NCBI RefSeq assembly: GCF_003946445.1
Contig: NZ_RHOF01000022.1
Location: forward strand, 1-59,040
DNA: 59,040 bases
Direction of reading: 5' to 3'
DNA from: Loigolactobacillus jiayinensis
GTDB taxonomy: Bacteria > Bacillota > Bacilli > Lactobacillales > Lactobacillaceae
Shown here: positions 37,805 to 50,581 of the stretch, one piece after another
Layout of the letters: each line of letters starts with the position of its first letter
Numbering within the stretch: position 1 is the first letter of the stretch
The notes under the pieces: generated by a model
Told to the model about the DNA's origin: nothing
Seen by the model: only the letters and a program-made list of their open reading frames with translations
Databases searched by the model: none
Made by a program: the position numbers and the translations under genes

Positions 37805-38818
37805 CTAGTTTACTTTTTTATTAAATGGTATCCCTAAATGCGCATACGCTTGCGGCGTTACAACACGCCCTCGCGGTGTACGTTTGAGAAAACCAATTTG
37901 TAATAGATACGGTTCGTACATTTCTTCAATGGTATCAGTTTCTTCACCGACATTAGCGGCAATTGTGCTTAGCCCGACTGGACCACCATCGTAAAAGTCG
38001 ATCATAGCGCGCAATAGCTTTTGATCGACATAATCCAATCCGCGCCCATCGACCTGCAATAAGCCCAATGCCTTTTCGACGATTGGTAAATCAATTGCAG
38101 ATTGTTCTGCAACTTGTGCAAAATCACGAATTCGCTTCAACAACCGATTGGCCACCCGCGGTGTACCACGCGAACGACGCGCAATTTCATGCGCACCCTC
38201 AGTCACAATCGTTGTATCAAAAATAGTTGCCGAGCGTTCGACGATTTCAGTTAAATCCTGTTCGGTATAATACGCCATATGTGCAACGATCCCGAAACGA
38301 TCACGTAATGGTGCTGACAATAAGCCAGCACGCGTGGTGGCGCCAATCAAAGTAAATGGCGGTAACGGAAAATGAACTGGATGTGCAGTTGGTCCCTGGC
38401 CAATTACAATATCGACAAAAAAATCCTCCATGGCAGAATACAGCATTTCTTCCACGATTTTAGGTAGACGATGAATTTCATCAATAAATAAAACATCCCC
38501 AGGCTGCAACTCATTTAAAATTGCCACTAAATCACCCGGACGTTCAATTGCCGGCCCACTGGTGGTGCGAATGTTCACTTTTAACTCATTAGCAATCACC
38601 ATAGCTAAGGTCGTTTTACCTAAACCAGGTGGCCCATAAAGTAGCACGTGATCCAAGGATTCTTCTCGCTTTTGCGCCGCTGTGATATAAACTTGTAATT
38701 CGTTTTTTACCTTATCTTGGCCAATGTATTGACGTAAGTATTGCGGTCGTAACGACTTTTCGACGCCTTCCTCACCGGCATCGGTAGTTTCAGGCGAAAT
38801 CACACGATCATCTGCCAT
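37805..38818 (-). CDS. ruvB: Holliday junction branch migration ATPase RuvB
   Basis: A 337-residue AAA+ motor. [11 protein letters not shown] (Walker A), IDEIHRL (Walker B), [18 protein letters not shown] (sensor 1 and arginine finger) and the winged-helix end ([13 protein letters not shown]) are intact. The ATG at 38818 follows GGAGGTGA. Works with RuvA, whose gene is 18 bases upstream. Confidence 0.98.
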   Translation of the reverse strand: MADDRVISPETTDAGEEGVEKSLRPQYLRQYIGQDKVKNELQVYITAAQKREESLDHVLLYGPPGLGKTTLAMVIANELKVNIRTTSGPAIERPGDLVAILNELQPGDVLFIDEIHRLPKIVEEMLYSAMEDFFVDIVIGQGPTAHPVHFPLPPFTLIGATTRAGLLSAPLRDRFGIVAHMAYYTEQDLTEIVERSATIFDTTIVTEGAHEIARRSRGTPRVANRLLKRIRDFAQVAEQSAIDLPIVEKALGLLQVDGRGLDYVDQKLLRAMIDFYDGGPVGLSTIAANVGEETDTIEEMYEPYLLQIGFLKRTPRGRVVTPQAYAHLGIPFNKKVN

Positions 38819-38836
38819 AAACACTCACCTCCAGTT

Positions 38837-39448
38837 TTAACGTTTCATCAATAGACGTAATGCTTCACTTAAATACGCATCCGTGCTATCAGCTGTAAAT
38901 TCTTTTAAAGCTGGTCGAATTCGTTTGATTTCAGTTTCTTTATAGCCCAGCGCTTGTAGCGCCGCTAAACTTTCGCTAAGGTAATCATTGGGCTCATCAG
39001 CTGGTAAATCAATTTGTTGCTGCCCAACTAAAGCATCCGCCGACGCTAAATCACCTAGCTTACCCTTGAGGTCCAAAGTAATTTGTTGCGCCGTTTTCTT
39101 ACCGACACCGGGAAACTTGGTCAAATAACCAATATCATCACCTTGAATTGCATTGATCAAACCGGCATGATCATTGTTGGCCAAAATTGCCAACGCTGAT
39201 TTTGGACCAATACCAGAGACTTTGATCAACTTTTCAAATAATTGCTTTTCAGCCAGACTGGTAAAGCCAAACAAGGTCATATCATTTTCACGAATAGCCT
39301 GAAAAACATATACCCGCTGTAGCTCAGTTTCCGAGACCTGCAAACGAAACGGATTAGCTAACTGCAATTTATAGCCTACACCAGCCACTTCTAGCACAAT
39401 ATAAAACGGACTCACGTAGGTCACATGACCAACTAAGTATTCATACAT
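38837..39448 (-). CDS. ruvA: Holliday junction DNA-binding protein RuvA
   Basis: A 203-residue protein: an OB-fold (residues 1-62), two helix-hairpin-helix motifs ([29 protein letters not shown]) and a C-terminal RuvB-binding domain ([18 protein letters not shown]). It binds four-way junctions and loads RuvB. First gene of ruvA-ruvB-queA, with a LexA-like box at its promoter. Confidence 0.98.
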   Translation of the reverse strand: MYEYLVGHVTYVSPFYIVLEVAGVGYKLQLANPFRLQVSETELQRVYVFQAIRENDMTLFGFTSLAEKQLFEKLIKVSGIGPKSALAILANNDHAGLINAIQGDDIGYLTKFPGVGKKTAQQITLDLKGKLGDLASADALVGQQQIDLPADEPNDYLSESLAALQALGYKETEIKRIRPALKEFTADSTDAYLSEALRLLMKR

Positions 39449-39477
39449 TCAATTCACGACTCCAAATCTTTCAAATG

Positions 39478-39498
39478 AGTACATCTGTTCGTATTGTA
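39478..39498 (-). promoter_or_regulatory. ruvA promoter -10 and overlapping LexA/DinR box
   Basis: TACAAT (39493-39498) is followed directly by CGAACAGATGTACT (39478-39491) on the minus strand, 12 of 14 positions matching the DinR box CGAACRNRYGTTCG. A second TATAAT lies upstream at 39564-39569. SOS control of ruvAB is expected. Confidence 0.6.
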
Positions 39499-39593
39499 CC
39501 ATATCTACCAGTAACTAGCGGCGGCAAAATTGCCCCAACTGTAAATCAACTCAACAAGAATAGATTATACCACTTCAAAAACTAGCCGCGCAC

Positions 39594-39634
39594 CAAAAAT
39601 AAGCTTGAACCAAAAAGATGCTCAAACTTATTTA
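39594..39634 (-). terminator. Terminator after maf
   Basis: A stem AATAAGTTTGAGC / GTTCAAGCTTATT (39620-39632 with 39598-39610) followed by TTTTGG on the minus strand ends the mutS-mutL-maf transcript. Confidence 0.75.
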
Positions 39635-39638
39635 ATCA

Positions 39639-40208
39639 CTAATTCAAATACAGATCATCACCAGCTAATAGCTGACTAACCACAGCAATTGGTAAGCCCA
39701 TCACGTTGTAATAATCGCCGTTAATAGACTTGATCAATAGGCCGCCATAACCTTGAATTCCGTAGGCACCAGCTTTATCTTTGTATTCACCAGTAGCAAG
39801 GTAACGTTCAATTTGATATGGTGTTAGCGGCAAAAAAGATACGTCGGTGCGTACTACTTGTTGCTGTGCCGGCTGTTGTGGCCGCTTTAACCAAACAGCG
39901 GTATAAACTTGGTGTGTTTGTCCCTGCAACAACTGTAACGTTGTCCGCGCTATCGCTAATGATTTGGGTTTGCCAAAAATTTGTTCCTGAAAACTGACCA
40001 CTGTATCTGCACTCAAAATTATGTCAGTCGGCCGTTGCGCCGCCACTGTATTCCCTTTACGCGCCGCTAATGTTAGTACATGCTGGGCTGGAGCTAGCGG
40101 CTCATTAATATGTTCAGAAACTTGTGCTGGGATACTGATAAAATCAGTGGTGATCCGCTGCAATAATTCTTGGCGCCGCGGCGAACTGGAAGCTAAAATT
40201 AAACTCAT
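39639..40208 (-). CDS. maf: Maf family nucleotide pyrophosphatase
   Basis: A 189-residue house-cleaning nucleoside triphosphate pyrophosphatase. The N-terminal [14 protein letters not shown] signature, SADTVVSF (catalytic Asp) and [11 protein letters not shown] are clear. Maf proteins hydrolyse dTTP/UTP or modified pyrimidine nucleotides and affect septation in Bacillus. It overlaps the mutL stop by four bases. Confidence 0.95.
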   Translation of the reverse strand: MSLILASSSPRRQELLQRITTDFISIPAQVSEHINEPLAPAQHVLTLAARKGNTVAAQRPTDIILSADTVVSFQEQIFGKPKSLAIARTTLQLLQGQTHQVYTAVWLKRPQQPAQQQVVRTDVSFLPLTPYQIERYLATGEYKDKAGAYGIQGYGGLLIKSINGDYYNVMGLPIAVVSQLLAGDDLYLN

Positions 40209-42148
40209 GCCATCCCTCCTCGCAAGCTAGTGTGGCTTTCCTGAATTCGACGAAACATCTTTTCCAGGTCTTTCCCGCTAAAGTGCACTAACACTGGCCG
40301 ACCATGAGGACAATTGAACGGATTTTCACACTCCGGTAAACGTTGTAATAATGCCTTAGCCTGTTGCTCATCTAAATGATGATTAGCTTTGATTGCACGT
40401 TTACAACTCATCATAATCGCTGTTTGCTCACGAAATTTGGCGATACTAATTTTCTGATCATTTAAAATATAATCGATCATTTCGCGAATCGTGTCCTCTT
40501 CTTGCCCAGCTTTAAACCAAGTTGGGTGACTGCGAACAACAAAACTATTTTGACCAAATGACTCAAGTTGCAAGCCTAATTGCTGCAATAGATCCGCTTT
40601 ATCACGCAAACGAAGTGCGTCACTAGCCGGATAATCTAATACCAGTGGCACCAGTAAATTCTGCTGATTTGCGCTAACTTTACCGATTTCTTGACGATAA
40701 TATTCATAGTTGACCCGCTCTTGCGCCGCATGCTGATCGATGATATAAAATCCATCAGCACCTTGCGCTAGTAAATAAGTACCGTGCATTTGACCGATAT
40801 AATCTAAATGCGGGAAACGTTCAACTGGTGGTTCTGTTACCGATTTTAGCGGTGTTACTGCAGCTGTTGCCGGTGTTCCCAGCGGTGGCCCCACTTGTTC
40901 GTTTTGATATTTAGCATCCCACGCTACTAACTTAGCTTGATCAGCAAAGTTGGTGACTACTTCTGGTGTCGCAACTGCTGGCGCACTAGCTAATTGTTCG
41001 GCAATTTGCGCCGTGGTATCGCTAATCGCTGCCGTACTAGTTTCCGGTGCGGCTGAATAAGTTTGCGGCCATTTAGAACTAGCTGCATTTAACGCCATTT
41101 GTAACTGATCCGCCTTGGCAGTTTTACGTGACTGCAGATTTTCGTTAGCATCGGGAATTAAATTTTCACCGGCGATCCGCGCGTAAATCGTTTTACGAAT
41201 CAATTCGCCTAATTCTTCTTCCTTACCTAAGCGCACTTCTTGCTTGGCCGGGTGCACATTAACGTCAACCAACAGCGGATCCATATCAATATTTAGAACG
41301 ATTACTGGAAAACGACCAACCATTAATTTTGAGCCGTAGCCAGCAATGATTGCTTTATTCAACTGAAAATTTTTGATGTAGCGGCCATTGATCATCACAG
41401 TGATGTAGCGCCGCGACGAGCGCGTTAACTCCGGTAAAGAAATAAACCCTTGCAGACGATAATCGAGGTCTTCTGCGCTGATCGCCAGCATTTTTTTAGC
41501 ATTGGTCACACCATAGATTCCAGCAATTGTTTGTTGCAATTGACTGTTACCTGCTGTGCGCACCAATATATTACCATCATGACTAAGTGAAAAAGCAACT
41601 TCAGGATGACTTAGTGCTAACCGGTTGACGATATCACCGATATTAGCTAATTCAGTATTTGGTGACTTGATGTACTTCAAGCGTGCTGGGGTATTGAAAA
41701 ACAGATCACTGACCGTCACGGTTGTTCCTTGACGTACTGCACTGGACTTTTCTTCGATCAGTTCGCCGCCACGAAAATGCACTCGCCGACCAACCGCGCC
41801 GCCAGTCGATGTTTCTAGCACCATATCCGCGACTGAGGCAATACTCGGTAAAGCTTCACCACGAAAACCTAGTGTCCGCACTTTAAATAGATCAGCGCGA
41901 CTATGAATTTTACTAGTAGCGTGTCGTTTAAAGGCATTTAACACATCTTCATTTGCGATGCCATCGCCGTTATCAGTAATTTGAATTTTTTTCAAGCCAG
42001 CTTCAACCACAATAATATCAATTTGTGTACTATGTGCATCTAACGCATTTTCAACTAGTTCTTTGACCACTGAAGCAGGCCGCTCGATCACCTCACCAGC
42101 GGCAATCTGATTAGCCAACACTTCCGCTAGTTCATGAATTTTCGCCAT
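40205..42148 (-). CDS. mutL: DNA mismatch repair protein MutL
   Basis: A 647-residue GHKL ATPase. [37 protein letters not shown] and [19 protein letters not shown] make up the ATP site; the C-terminal dimerisation/endonuclease domain holds [12 protein letters not shown] and the metal-binding [12 protein letters not shown] and CPHGRPV motifs (here SCKRAIKA and CPHGRP). It nicks DNA after MutS signalling. 11 bases after mutS. Confidence 0.97.
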   Translation of the reverse strand: MAKIHELAEVLANQIAAGEVIERPASVVKELVENALDAHSTQIDIIVVEAGLKKIQITDNGDGIANEDVLNAFKRHATSKIHSRADLFKVRTLGFRGEALPSIASVADMVLETSTGGAVGRRVHFRGGELIEEKSSAVRQGTTVTVSDLFFNTPARLKYIKSPNTELANIGDIVNRLALSHPEVAFSLSHDGNILVRTAGNSQLQQTIAGIYGVTNAKKMLAISAEDLDYRLQGFISLPELTRSSRRYITVMINGRYIKNFQLNKAIIAGYGSKLMVGRFPVIVLNIDMDPLLVDVNVHPAKQEVRLGKEEELGELIRKTIYARIAGENLIPDANENLQSRKTAKADQLQMALNAASSKWPQTYSAAPETSTAAISDTTAQIAEQLASAPAVATPEVVTNFADQAKLVAWDAKYQNEQVGPPLGTPATAAVTPLKSVTEPPVERFPHLDYIGQMHGTYLLAQGADGFYIIDQHAAQERVNYEYYRQEIGKVSANQQNLLVPLVLDYPASDALRLRDKADLLQQLGLQLESFGQNSFVVRSHPTWFKAGQEEDTIREMIDYILNDQKISIAKFREQTAIMMSCKRAIKANHHLDEQQAKALLQRLPECENPFNCPHGRPVLVHFSGKDLEKMFRRIQESHTSLRGGMA

Positions 42149-42159
42149 GGCTTAACCCC

Positions 42160-44799
42160 CTACAACTTCTTCTGCCACTTATACAAGGTGTTCATGACAT
42201 CCATTGGCGTCATGCTCATTAAGTTTAACTCTTTCAACTCATCTAAGACTTTTAATTCAGCCTTAGAAATATTACTTTCTTGATAATCAAATAATGCTAA
42301 TTGCTCATCACTTTCGTCAGCAACTGGTACCGGTGGTGTCGCCTCAATTGCTGACGCTTCGGCCACTTGGCTCACTGGCGCTGCCACACTAGTTGGTGAA
42401 TCAACAGTTGCTGCCTTACTTTGCGTTTCCAAGTCGGCCAAGATCGTCGTTGCCCGGGCCAATAAGCTGTCTGGTAACCCAGCTAGTTTAGCAACATGAA
42501 TCCCATAAGACTTATCGGCGGCGCCGGCCATCATTTTATGCAAGAAGACTAATGTGCCATTTTCTTCCACTGCCCCGACATGGACATTGCGTAAATGCGG
42601 TAAGTCAGTATCTAGAGCAGTTAATTCATGATAATGCGTTGAAAATAGTGTTTTAGCGTGGACGTGATCATGTAAATGCTCAATAATAGCTTGCGCCAAA
42701 GCCATCCCGTCGTAAGTTGCGGTGCCCCGGCCAATCTCATCAAATAAAATCAAACTATTCTCAGTGGCGTGGGCTAAGGCCGCATTAGACTCCATCATTT
42801 CCACCATAAACGTACTCTGGCCAGAAATTAAATCATCAGCGGCCCCAATTCGAGTAAAAATTTGATCAAAAATCGGTAAAGTCGCTTTTGTCGCTGGGAT
42901 AAAACAGCCAATTTGCGCCATGATCACAGTTAGCGCCAACTGCCGCATATAAGTGCTTTTCCCCGACATATTCGGTCCAGTGATCAACAGAATTGTGTTA
43001 TCAGCATCCATTGTCACATCATTAGGAATGTATTTCTGTTCGCCAAGTACTTTTTCAACTACCGGATGACGCCCAGCAACGATTTTTAGATCATGTGCTT
43101 TAGTCAAAGTTGGCCGCACATAATGATAAGTCTCACTGACCACAGCAAAGCTTTGCAACACATCTAACGCCGCCACACCTTTAGCCAAGCTTTGTAAACG
43201 ATGAATTTGCTGCTTGACCTGTTCACGAACCGCAGTAAATAAATCATATTCCAACGCCGTCGATTTTTCTTGTGCTTCCAGAATTAAAGTTTCTTTTTCC
43301 TTCAATTCTGGCGTACTGAAGCGTTCAGCGTTGGTTAGCGTTTGTTTGCGCTCATAACGGTCCTCTGGTAGCGCCGCTAAGTTAGCCTTAGTCACTTCAA
43401 TGTAATAGCCAAAAACGCGGTTAAAGCCAATTTTAAGCGTATGGATACCAGTAGCCGCGCGCTCCTTGGCCTGCAATTCAGCGATCCATTGTTTGCCGTT
43501 TTTCATGGCATCCCGGTAATCGTCTAATTGTTGATTGTAATGCGCTTTGATCACATTACCATCCTTGATCGATAAAGGAGGTTCATCGTTGATTGCACGG
43601 TCGATCAGATCCGCCACATCACTAACTGGGTCTAAATGATCAATAACATCGTCAAAAGTTCCATCATTAATATCAGTCAAAATTGCTTTTAACTTAGGAA
43701 TCTGCAATAAGGATGTTTTCAACTGGATCAGATCACGACCATTAACATTGCCAAACGCCACTCGCCCAGCAAGCCGTTCCAAATCATAAACCTTAGTCAA
43801 CTCATCTTGTAAGCTAGAGCGTTCGAAAAAGTGATCCATTAAACTAGCAACTTTGTCCTGGCGTTGCTTGATCGCCGTCCCATTGATCAACGGCCGATCT
43901 AACCATTGCTTCAATAAGCGGCCACCCATGGCTGTTTTAGTAGCATCCAATAGCCATAACAAGGTCCCACTGCGCTGCCCAGTACGAATCGAAGTGGTCA
44001 ACTCCAAATTATTTTTGGCGTAATGATCCATCTTTAAAAATTGGGATGGTTCGTACTCTTCCGCTACTTGTAAATGCGCTAAACTACGCTTCTGCGTCAC
44101 CGTCAAATACATTAATAGCTGTTCAACTACCTTGACCTCAGTTAAATCAGTTAGCCCTTGCGTCACAAAAGATAATTCTGCCCGCGGATCAACTTGATCC
44201 TGATACGAAATCAAAACACCTAATTTAGTTAAGTTTGTTAAAATTTGTGGTGTCACATCATGATTAGCGACTAGCTCCTTGGTGCGCAAGCTCATGACTT
44301 CATTGATCACCGCATCAGCACCAGCTAAACGACTGACTTTCAATTCACCGGTTGATAAATCGGTGTAGGCAAAGCCATATTCGTCTTTTTTAACTTCGAT
44401 CAAAGCAGTCAGATAGTTATTACTTTTAGCAGTGGCCGCTTTTTGCTCCATGATCGTCCCTGGCGTAACCAGCTGGATCACTTCACGCTTAACCATCCCC
44501 ACCGCGGTCCGTGGATCTTCAACCTGCTCACAAATGGCAACTTTATAACCTTTATCGACTAAAATATCAATGTAGTTTTGCGCCGCATGATGGGGCACGC
44601 CACACATGGGAATCGGTTCCGTGGCACTTTTATTGCGTGCAGTTAAGGTTAGCTCAAGAATCTGTGCCCCCTTGATTGCATCGTCATAAAATAACTCGTA
44701 AAAATCACCGATCCGGTAAAATAAAAACGCATCAGGATAGTCTTTCTTGATTGCGTTATATTGAGCCATCATCGGTGTTTCTTTAGTTTTCTGTGGCAC
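42160..44799 (-). CDS. mutS: DNA mismatch repair protein MutS
   Basis: An 879-residue mismatch sensor. The N-terminal mismatch-binding motif ([15 protein letters not shown] with the Phe-X-Glu pair), Walker [26 protein letters not shown] and STHYHEL are all intact. The C-terminal linker (~795-850) is Ala/Val/Thr-rich and ends with a helix-u-turn-helix. Start is GTG with GGAAGAAGTG upstream. Confidence 0.98.
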   Translation of the reverse strand: MPQKTKETPMMAQYNAIKKDYPDAFLFYRIGDFYELFYDDAIKGAQILELTLTARNKSATEPIPMCGVPHHAAQNYIDILVDKGYKVAICEQVEDPRTAVGMVKREVIQLVTPGTIMEQKAATAKSNNYLTALIEVKKDEYGFAYTDLSTGELKVSRLAGADAVINEVMSLRTKELVANHDVTPQILTNLTKLGVLISYQDQVDPRAELSFVTQGLTDLTEVKVVEQLLMYLTVTQKRSLAHLQVAEEYEPSQFLKMDHYAKNNLELTTSIRTGQRSGTLLWLLDATKTAMGGRLLKQWLDRPLINGTAIKQRQDKVASLMDHFFERSSLQDELTKVYDLERLAGRVAFGNVNGRDLIQLKTSLLQIPKLKAILTDINDGTFDDVIDHLDPVSDVADLIDRAINDEPPLSIKDGNVIKAHYNQQLDDYRDAMKNGKQWIAELQAKERAATGIHTLKIGFNRVFGYYIEVTKANLAALPEDRYERKQTLTNAERFSTPELKEKETLILEAQEKSTALEYDLFTAVREQVKQQIHRLQSLAKGVAALDVLQSFAVVSETYHYVRPTLTKAHDLKIVAGRHPVVEKVLGEQKYIPNDVTMDADNTILLITGPNMSGKSTYMRQLALTVIMAQIGCFIPATKATLPIFDQIFTRIGAADDLISGQSTFMVEMMESNAALAHATENSLILFDEIGRGTATYDGMALAQAIIEHLHDHVHAKTLFSTHYHELTALDTDLPHLRNVHVGAVEENGTLVFLHKMMAGAADKSYGIHVAKLAGLPDSLLARATTILADLETQSKAATVDSPTSVAAPVSQVAEASAIEATPPVPVADESDEQLALFDYQESNISKAELKVLDELKELNLMSMTPMDVMNTLYKWQKKL

Positions 44800-44857
44800 G
44801 ATTCACTTCTTCCTTTCTACTTCCAATGCATAATTAAGTTTGTTTTATTGAGTATTA

Positions 44858-45232
44858 TTACGACTGTTTTTGCTCAATTAATTGGTCCACTTGGCGTTGT
44901 AATTCGTCAGTAACCATCTCTAACGTGGCGTTAGCATCAAATAAAGCACTCCGGTACGCTACGGTTAATGGATTTTGTTCCAAGGCCGCCTTTAATTGAT
45001 CAGCCTGCTTAGCTGCTTGAATTGCTGCTTTAGGCTTTTCATAATGATCATCATTGACAATTGCCTTTTGCGCAGTTTCCAAGTCCTGTTGTAGCTGATT
45101 CAGTGCTGTATTATGCTTCACTTGGTGCTCAATTGTTTGATAACGGTGCACAGTTTCATCATTTTTTAGCAACTGGCACAATTGCGTCAATGCCGCCTGC
45201 GTTTGTTCATCTAAGTGTGACTTACTTGCCAT
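44858..45232 (-). CDS. YlbF/YmcA family protein
   Basis: A 124-residue, nearly all-helical protein of the YlbF/YmcA family (DUF964). In Bacillus, YmcA, YlbF and YaaT form the Y-complex that guides RNase Y. The position just upstream of mutS matches ymcA, but the family has paralogues, so the exact one is not assigned. It lies 9 bases after ymdB, as one unit. Confidence 0.85.
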   Translation of the reverse strand: MASKSHLDEQTQAALTQLCQLLKNDETVHRYQTIEHQVKHNTALNQLQQDLETAQKAIVNDDHYEKPKAAIQAAKQADQLKAALEQNPLTVAYRSALFDANATLEMVTDELQRQVDQLIEQKQS

Positions 45233-45241
45233 TTTCTCACC

Positions 45242-46045
45242 TCAAGCATCAAATGGATGATCAGCATTGATCAGAATCGGTTCAATTTTTTTGGCTTGGC
45301 CAGTGGTTTCATCAATATCAATACAGCAACCACCAAGTACACCGCGGCCATCTTCCTTAACTTCATAACGGGTTGGTAATTGCGTTAAAAAGCGCTCGAT
45401 ACTTTTCGCTGGTTTAACGCCTAAAATTGCATCGTATGCGCCGGTCATCCCAGCATCAGTTAAATAAGCTGTCCCTTGTGGCAAGATCCGCGCATCGCTA
45501 GTTTGTACATGCGTGTGCGTGCCGACAACTGCCGACACTTGACCATCTAAATACCAAGCAATAGCTTCCTTTTCCGCCGTTGTTTCAGCATGAAAATCCA
45601 TGAAAATAAGATCCGTTTGTTGATGAATTTCGGCCAATAGTTCATCGGCCTTATAAAATGGATTATCCAACGATTGCGTCATTAACGCATTACCTTGCAT
45701 ATTGATCACCGCTAATTTTAACTGGTTAACTTGCACATAAACATAACCCAGTCCTGGCGTTGTTGCCTCCGGAAAATTCGCTGGTCGAACTAATTTTTTC
45801 GCTGAATCAACAAAATCAAAAATATCCCGATTATCCCAAACATGGTTGCCCATCGTGATGACGTCGGCCCCTGCCTGTAAAAATTCCTTGTAGATTTTAC
45901 CGGTGATGCCGCGACCACCAGCAGCATTTTCACCATTAACGATCGTAACTTGTGGCCGATAGTGACCCTTCAATTGTGGTAAATAAGTGGCGATCATATC
46001 ACGCCCACGTGAACCCATAACGTCCCCAACAAATAAAATCCGCAT
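45242..46045 (-). CDS. ymdB: YmdB-type metallophosphoesterase (TIGR00282)
   Basis: A 267-residue phosphodiesterase. FVGDVMGSRGRD, NGENAAGGRGI, MGNHVWDN, DFHAETTAEK and GTHTHVQT provide the metal ligands. Bacillus YmdB hydrolyses 2',3'-cAMP and affects biofilm versus motility decisions. The ATG at 46045 follows GAGGAG; the open frame upstream lacks family similarity. Confidence 0.93.
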   Translation of the reverse strand: MRILFVGDVMGSRGRDMIATYLPQLKGHYRPQVTIVNGENAAGGRGITGKIYKEFLQAGADVITMGNHVWDNRDIFDFVDSAKKLVRPANFPEATTPGLGYVYVQVNQLKLAVINMQGNALMTQSLDNPFYKADELLAEIHQQTDLIFMDFHAETTAEKEAIAWYLDGQVSAVVGTHTHVQTSDARILPQGTAYLTDAGMTGAYDAILGVKPAKSIERFLTQLPTRYEVKEDGRGVLGGCCIDIDETTGQAKKIEPILINADHPFDA

Positions 46046-46143
46046 GTGACTCCTCTTTTCCAAAAAGTTAGCTATATTGTACCATTTTTCAGTGTTTGAA
46101 CCCAAAAAGGTTGTTGTGACATTCGGCCACACCAACCCTTACT

Positions 46144-47970
46144 TTACTTCTTTAGGTGATAACTATATGTTGCTAAGATAATATTCTCACGTGTTGCTAA
46201 AGCTGCCCGCAAGCGGAAGCTAGTTTGGTTATGCAAAATATTTTGCCACGGTTTCTTCGGTACAAATTGTGGCACCAAAATTGTCGTTGTGTAATTACGT
46301 TCCTTAGCGTTTTTGGCAATAATATCCGCAAACCGCAAAACTGGTCGCGCAATTGAACGATAGGAAGAATGAATATCAACAAAGCGAATATCCGGAAAAT
46401 CAGCTTTGAACTCTGATTCCGTTTCATGTTCCTTATTAGGATTTTCATCCATGGATACGTGCATCGCGATGACATAGTCACCAATTGAACGAGCATAATT
46501 CAAGGCGCCAGCGGTCACTTGGGTGACATTACTAACCAAGACAATCACTGTACTACCATCGTAATCATGAAAATTAACCTGCTCAATTAAGCGTAATTGC
46601 GCCGCCACTTTCTTGTAATGATCGTGAATTTTGTAAAAAACAAAGACCATGATTGGCATAATAATAAAGTAAGGCCAAACACCATTTAAATGATACATCA
46701 ACAAGAAAATGAAAATTGCAAACGAAATCAAGGCGCCGGTAAAGTTAGCAATACTGCGGCCAATCCAGCCTTTTGAACGCTCATGCCACCATTTAAGAAT
46801 CATCCCACTTTGTGACAAGGTAAACGGTACGAACACCCCAGTAGCGTATAACGGAATTAAACGCTCGGTACTACCATTGAAGATGAAAATCAAAACAATC
46901 GATCCTAGGGCCAAAGTAAGAATCCCATTGGAATAACCTAAACGATCGCCCCGATCCATGTACATGTGGGGCATAAATTTATCTTTCGCCAAATTATAGG
47001 CTAAGATTGGAAACGCCGAGAAACCAGTATTCGCAGCTAAAGCTAAAATCAAAGCCGTGGAGAATTGTAGAATATAGTAAACAGTCCCCTTACCAAAGAT
47101 ATGCTGGCTAAGTTGTGCTAAGATCGTTATTTTCGCCTGTGGTAACACGCCAAAATACCAACTTAAAAAAGTAATCCCAGCAAAGAAGAAACCTAAGAGT
47201 AAGCCGACAATTGCCAATGTTTCAGCAGCATTTTTAGCTTTAGGCTTTTTGAAAAATGGCACGGCATTACTGATTGCTTCAACCCCCGTTAATGAAGAAG
47301 ATCCGGAAGAAAATGCCCGTAAAATCAAGCCAACCGTAACACCAGGTACTGCTGCGCCAGCTAGTGAAGTCGCATGAAATCCGCGGGCACCAGTGGCGAT
47401 TTCTACAAAACCTGTAATGATCATAATTGAAAGCATAATTACAAAGAGATAAACTGGTACCATCAAAAATGAAGCAGAATCACGTAAACCACGTAAATTC
47501 ATGGCGGTGATCAAAACAACAATCAAGATCGCAATACCCACCTGATGACCATATAACGCGGGAATCGCTGAAGTTATGGCTGCTGTACCTGATGATACGG
47601 AAACCGCAACAGTCAGCATATAATCGACCAGTAAGGAGCCCCCTGCGATTAGACCAGGATACATGCCTAGATTTTCACTGGAAACAATGTAGGCGCCACC
47701 CCCGTGTGGATAAGCATGAATAATTTGCCGATAAGATAGAATCAATGATAACAACAAGATTAAAACAAAAGCAGCAATCGGCAATGAAAACCACATTGCC
47801 GCAGCTGATAATGCGACTAACGCTGTTATAATTTGTTCTGGTCCGTAAGCAACTGATGACAAAGCATCTGATGATAATAATGCCAACGCCTTTAATTTAC
47901 CGAGCTGCTGGCCGCCTTCATCAGAAGATTTCAATGGTTTTCCAATGAAGAAACGCTTTAAATGCTGCAT
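46144..47970 (-). CDS. kimA: KimA-like potassium transporter (APC superfamily)
   Basis: A 608-residue membrane protein. The start KRFFIGKPLKSSDE and LKALALLSSDALSSVAYGPEQI match Bacillus KimA (YdaO), a high-affinity K+/H+ symporter inhibited by c-di-AMP. About 12 membrane segments are followed by a cytosolic C-terminal domain of ~150 residues (VIVLVSNVTQVTAGALNYARS) with a UspA-like look. The ATG at 47970 has AAGGAG upstream; a longer frame runs into the leader. Older annotations call this an amino acid permease. Confidence 0.88.
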   Translation of the reverse strand: MQHLKRFFIGKPLKSSDEGGQQLGKLKALALLSSDALSSVAYGPEQIITALVALSAAAMWFSLPIAAFVLILLLSLILSYRQIIHAYPHGGGAYIVSSENLGMYPGLIAGGSLLVDYMLTVAVSVSSGTAAITSAIPALYGHQVGIAILIVVLITAMNLRGLRDSASFLMVPVYLFVIMLSIMIITGFVEIATGARGFHATSLAGAAVPGVTVGLILRAFSSGSSSLTGVEAISNAVPFFKKPKAKNAAETLAIVGLLLGFFFAGITFLSWYFGVLPQAKITILAQLSQHIFGKGTVYYILQFSTALILALAANTGFSAFPILAYNLAKDKFMPHMYMDRGDRLGYSNGILTLALGSIVLIFIFNGSTERLIPLYATGVFVPFTLSQSGMILKWWHERSKGWIGRSIANFTGALISFAIFIFLLMYHLNGVWPYFIIMPIMVFVFYKIHDHYKKVAAQLRLIEQVNFHDYDGSTVIVLVSNVTQVTAGALNYARSIGDYVIAMHVSMDENPNKEHETESEFKADFPDIRFVDIHSSYRSIARPVLRFADIIAKNAKERNYTTTILVPQFVPKKPWQNILHNQTSFRLRAALATRENIILATYSYHLKK

Positions 47971-48240
47971 GATCAATACTCCTTCTTGTGAGCAAGTGCC
48001 TAGGTTACTGTACCCAAAATATGAGCATCTACCTAACAACACTTTTACTAGTTCAGCGGCAAAAGATCAACCAGATCAACCTGCCCCGCACGCTAGTATA
48101 TCCTCACAACTCCAAATCATTTTATTCTTAATTTTATTACGACAGAAGTCATTCTACGCCATTTATGCAGATGATTCTACCCAAATCTAAAATATGTTAA
48201 AAAAATCAGCTTAATTTTTGCAGCAATAAAAATATGTACA

Positions 48241-48272
48241 AAAAAACGTCCAATTTAATGAACGTTTTTTTG
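48241..48272 (-). terminator. Terminator after groEL
   Basis: AAAAAACGTTC / GGACGTTTTTT stem (48260-48270 with 48241-48251) with a T run on the minus strand. The rest of the 316-bp gap (47971-48286) is the kimA leader and holds no gene. Confidence 0.75.
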
Positions 48273-48286
48273 CGAATTTAGTTAGC

Positions 48287-49939
<1,653 letters not shown>

Positions 49940-49967
49940 TCACCTCATAATTGATTTTTAGAGAGAG

Positions 49968-50077
49968 TGTTAAAAAAGATGTTCAAATCACAGCACATAC
50001 CTTAGCCGAACAACAACCGACTTCTAGAAGTCTATTTGCCAAACGTCGTTATGTGAAATAATCTATCTTTTTTAACA
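49968..50077 (-). repeat. Nested 110-bp inverted-repeat element between groES and groEL
   Basis: The 13-base ends tgttaaaaaagat (49968-49980) and atcttttttaaca (50065-50077) are perfect inverted repeats. Inside, cacata (49994-49999) pairs with tatgtg (50050-50055), and a 14-base palindrome gacttctagaagtc (50019-50032) sits near the centre. The transcript would fold as a three-tier hairpin in the operon mRNA. It could be a MITE-like insertion or an mRNA processing/attenuation element. Confidence 0.7.
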
Positions 50078-50108
50078 TATTTACGCTAATCTAGTTTAGA
50101 AGCCTAAA

Positions 50109-50393
50109 TTAGTCGACGATAGCAATTAGATCCTTTTCATGCAAAACTAGATAATCACTGCCGTCATAGCTAACGTTCGTACCAGCATATTTATCAAACA
50201 TCACTGTATCATCAACTTTAACAGTTAATGGTTGAACGTCACCATGCTGATTTGCGGCACCTGGGCCAGCGGCAACAACTTTACCAGTTGTTGGCTTCTC
50301 TTTGGCGTTTGACGCTAAGACAATACCGCCAACAGTCTTTTCTTCTTCATCTGCAACTGCAACAATGACACGATCGCCTAATGGTTTTAACAC
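50109..50393 (-). CDS. groES: 10 kDa co-chaperonin GroES
   Basis: A 94-residue co-chaperonin: [33 protein letters not shown] (shown in part) contains the mobile loop GGIVLA, and [14 protein letters not shown] is conserved. Start is GTG at 50393, with GGAGGG upstream. First gene of the groESL operon under CIRCE. Confidence 0.97.
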   Translation of the reverse strand: MLKPLGDRVIVAVADEEEKTVGGIVLASNAKEKPTTGKVVAAGPGAANQHGDVQPLTVKVDDTVMFDKYAGTNVSYDGSDYLVLHEKDLIAIVD

Positions 50394-50426
50394 GTGTAAT
50401 CCCTCCGTTTTACCTTTAATCAATTT

Positions 50427-50453
50427 TTAGCACTCTTAGCATCTAAGTGCTAA
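50427..50453 (-). promoter_or_regulatory. CIRCE operator (HrcA binding site)
   Basis: TTAGCACTC-N9-AAGTGCTAA; it differs from the CIRCE consensus TTAGCACTC-N9-GAGTGCTAA by one base. HrcA represses groESL through this inverted repeat. Confidence 0.95.
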
Positions 50454-50464
50454 TTACATTATTC

Positions 50465-50492
50465 ATAATACCATGTTCGTGTTGTAATGCAA
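50465..50492 (-). promoter_or_regulatory. Promoter of groES-groEL
   Basis: TTGCAT and TATTAT with a 16-base spacer on the minus strand, with CIRCE just downstream. Confidence 0.75.
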
Positions 50493-50581
50493 GTTTTATG
50501 TCTAAAAAATACCTGTTGCTTTTCTTTTAACGCAAAAAACGTTAACCTTAATACCAAGATACTTCCATAAAGGAGCACGCT

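Noticed and set aside
47990-48110. Possible c-di-AMP (ydaO-type) riboswitch in the kimA leader
   Set aside because: A few short pieces look similar (GCCGCTGAAC, AGGTAG, AGTAACCTAGGC), but the block spans only about 75 bases and lacks most conserved elements. A covariance search with RF00379 would settle it.
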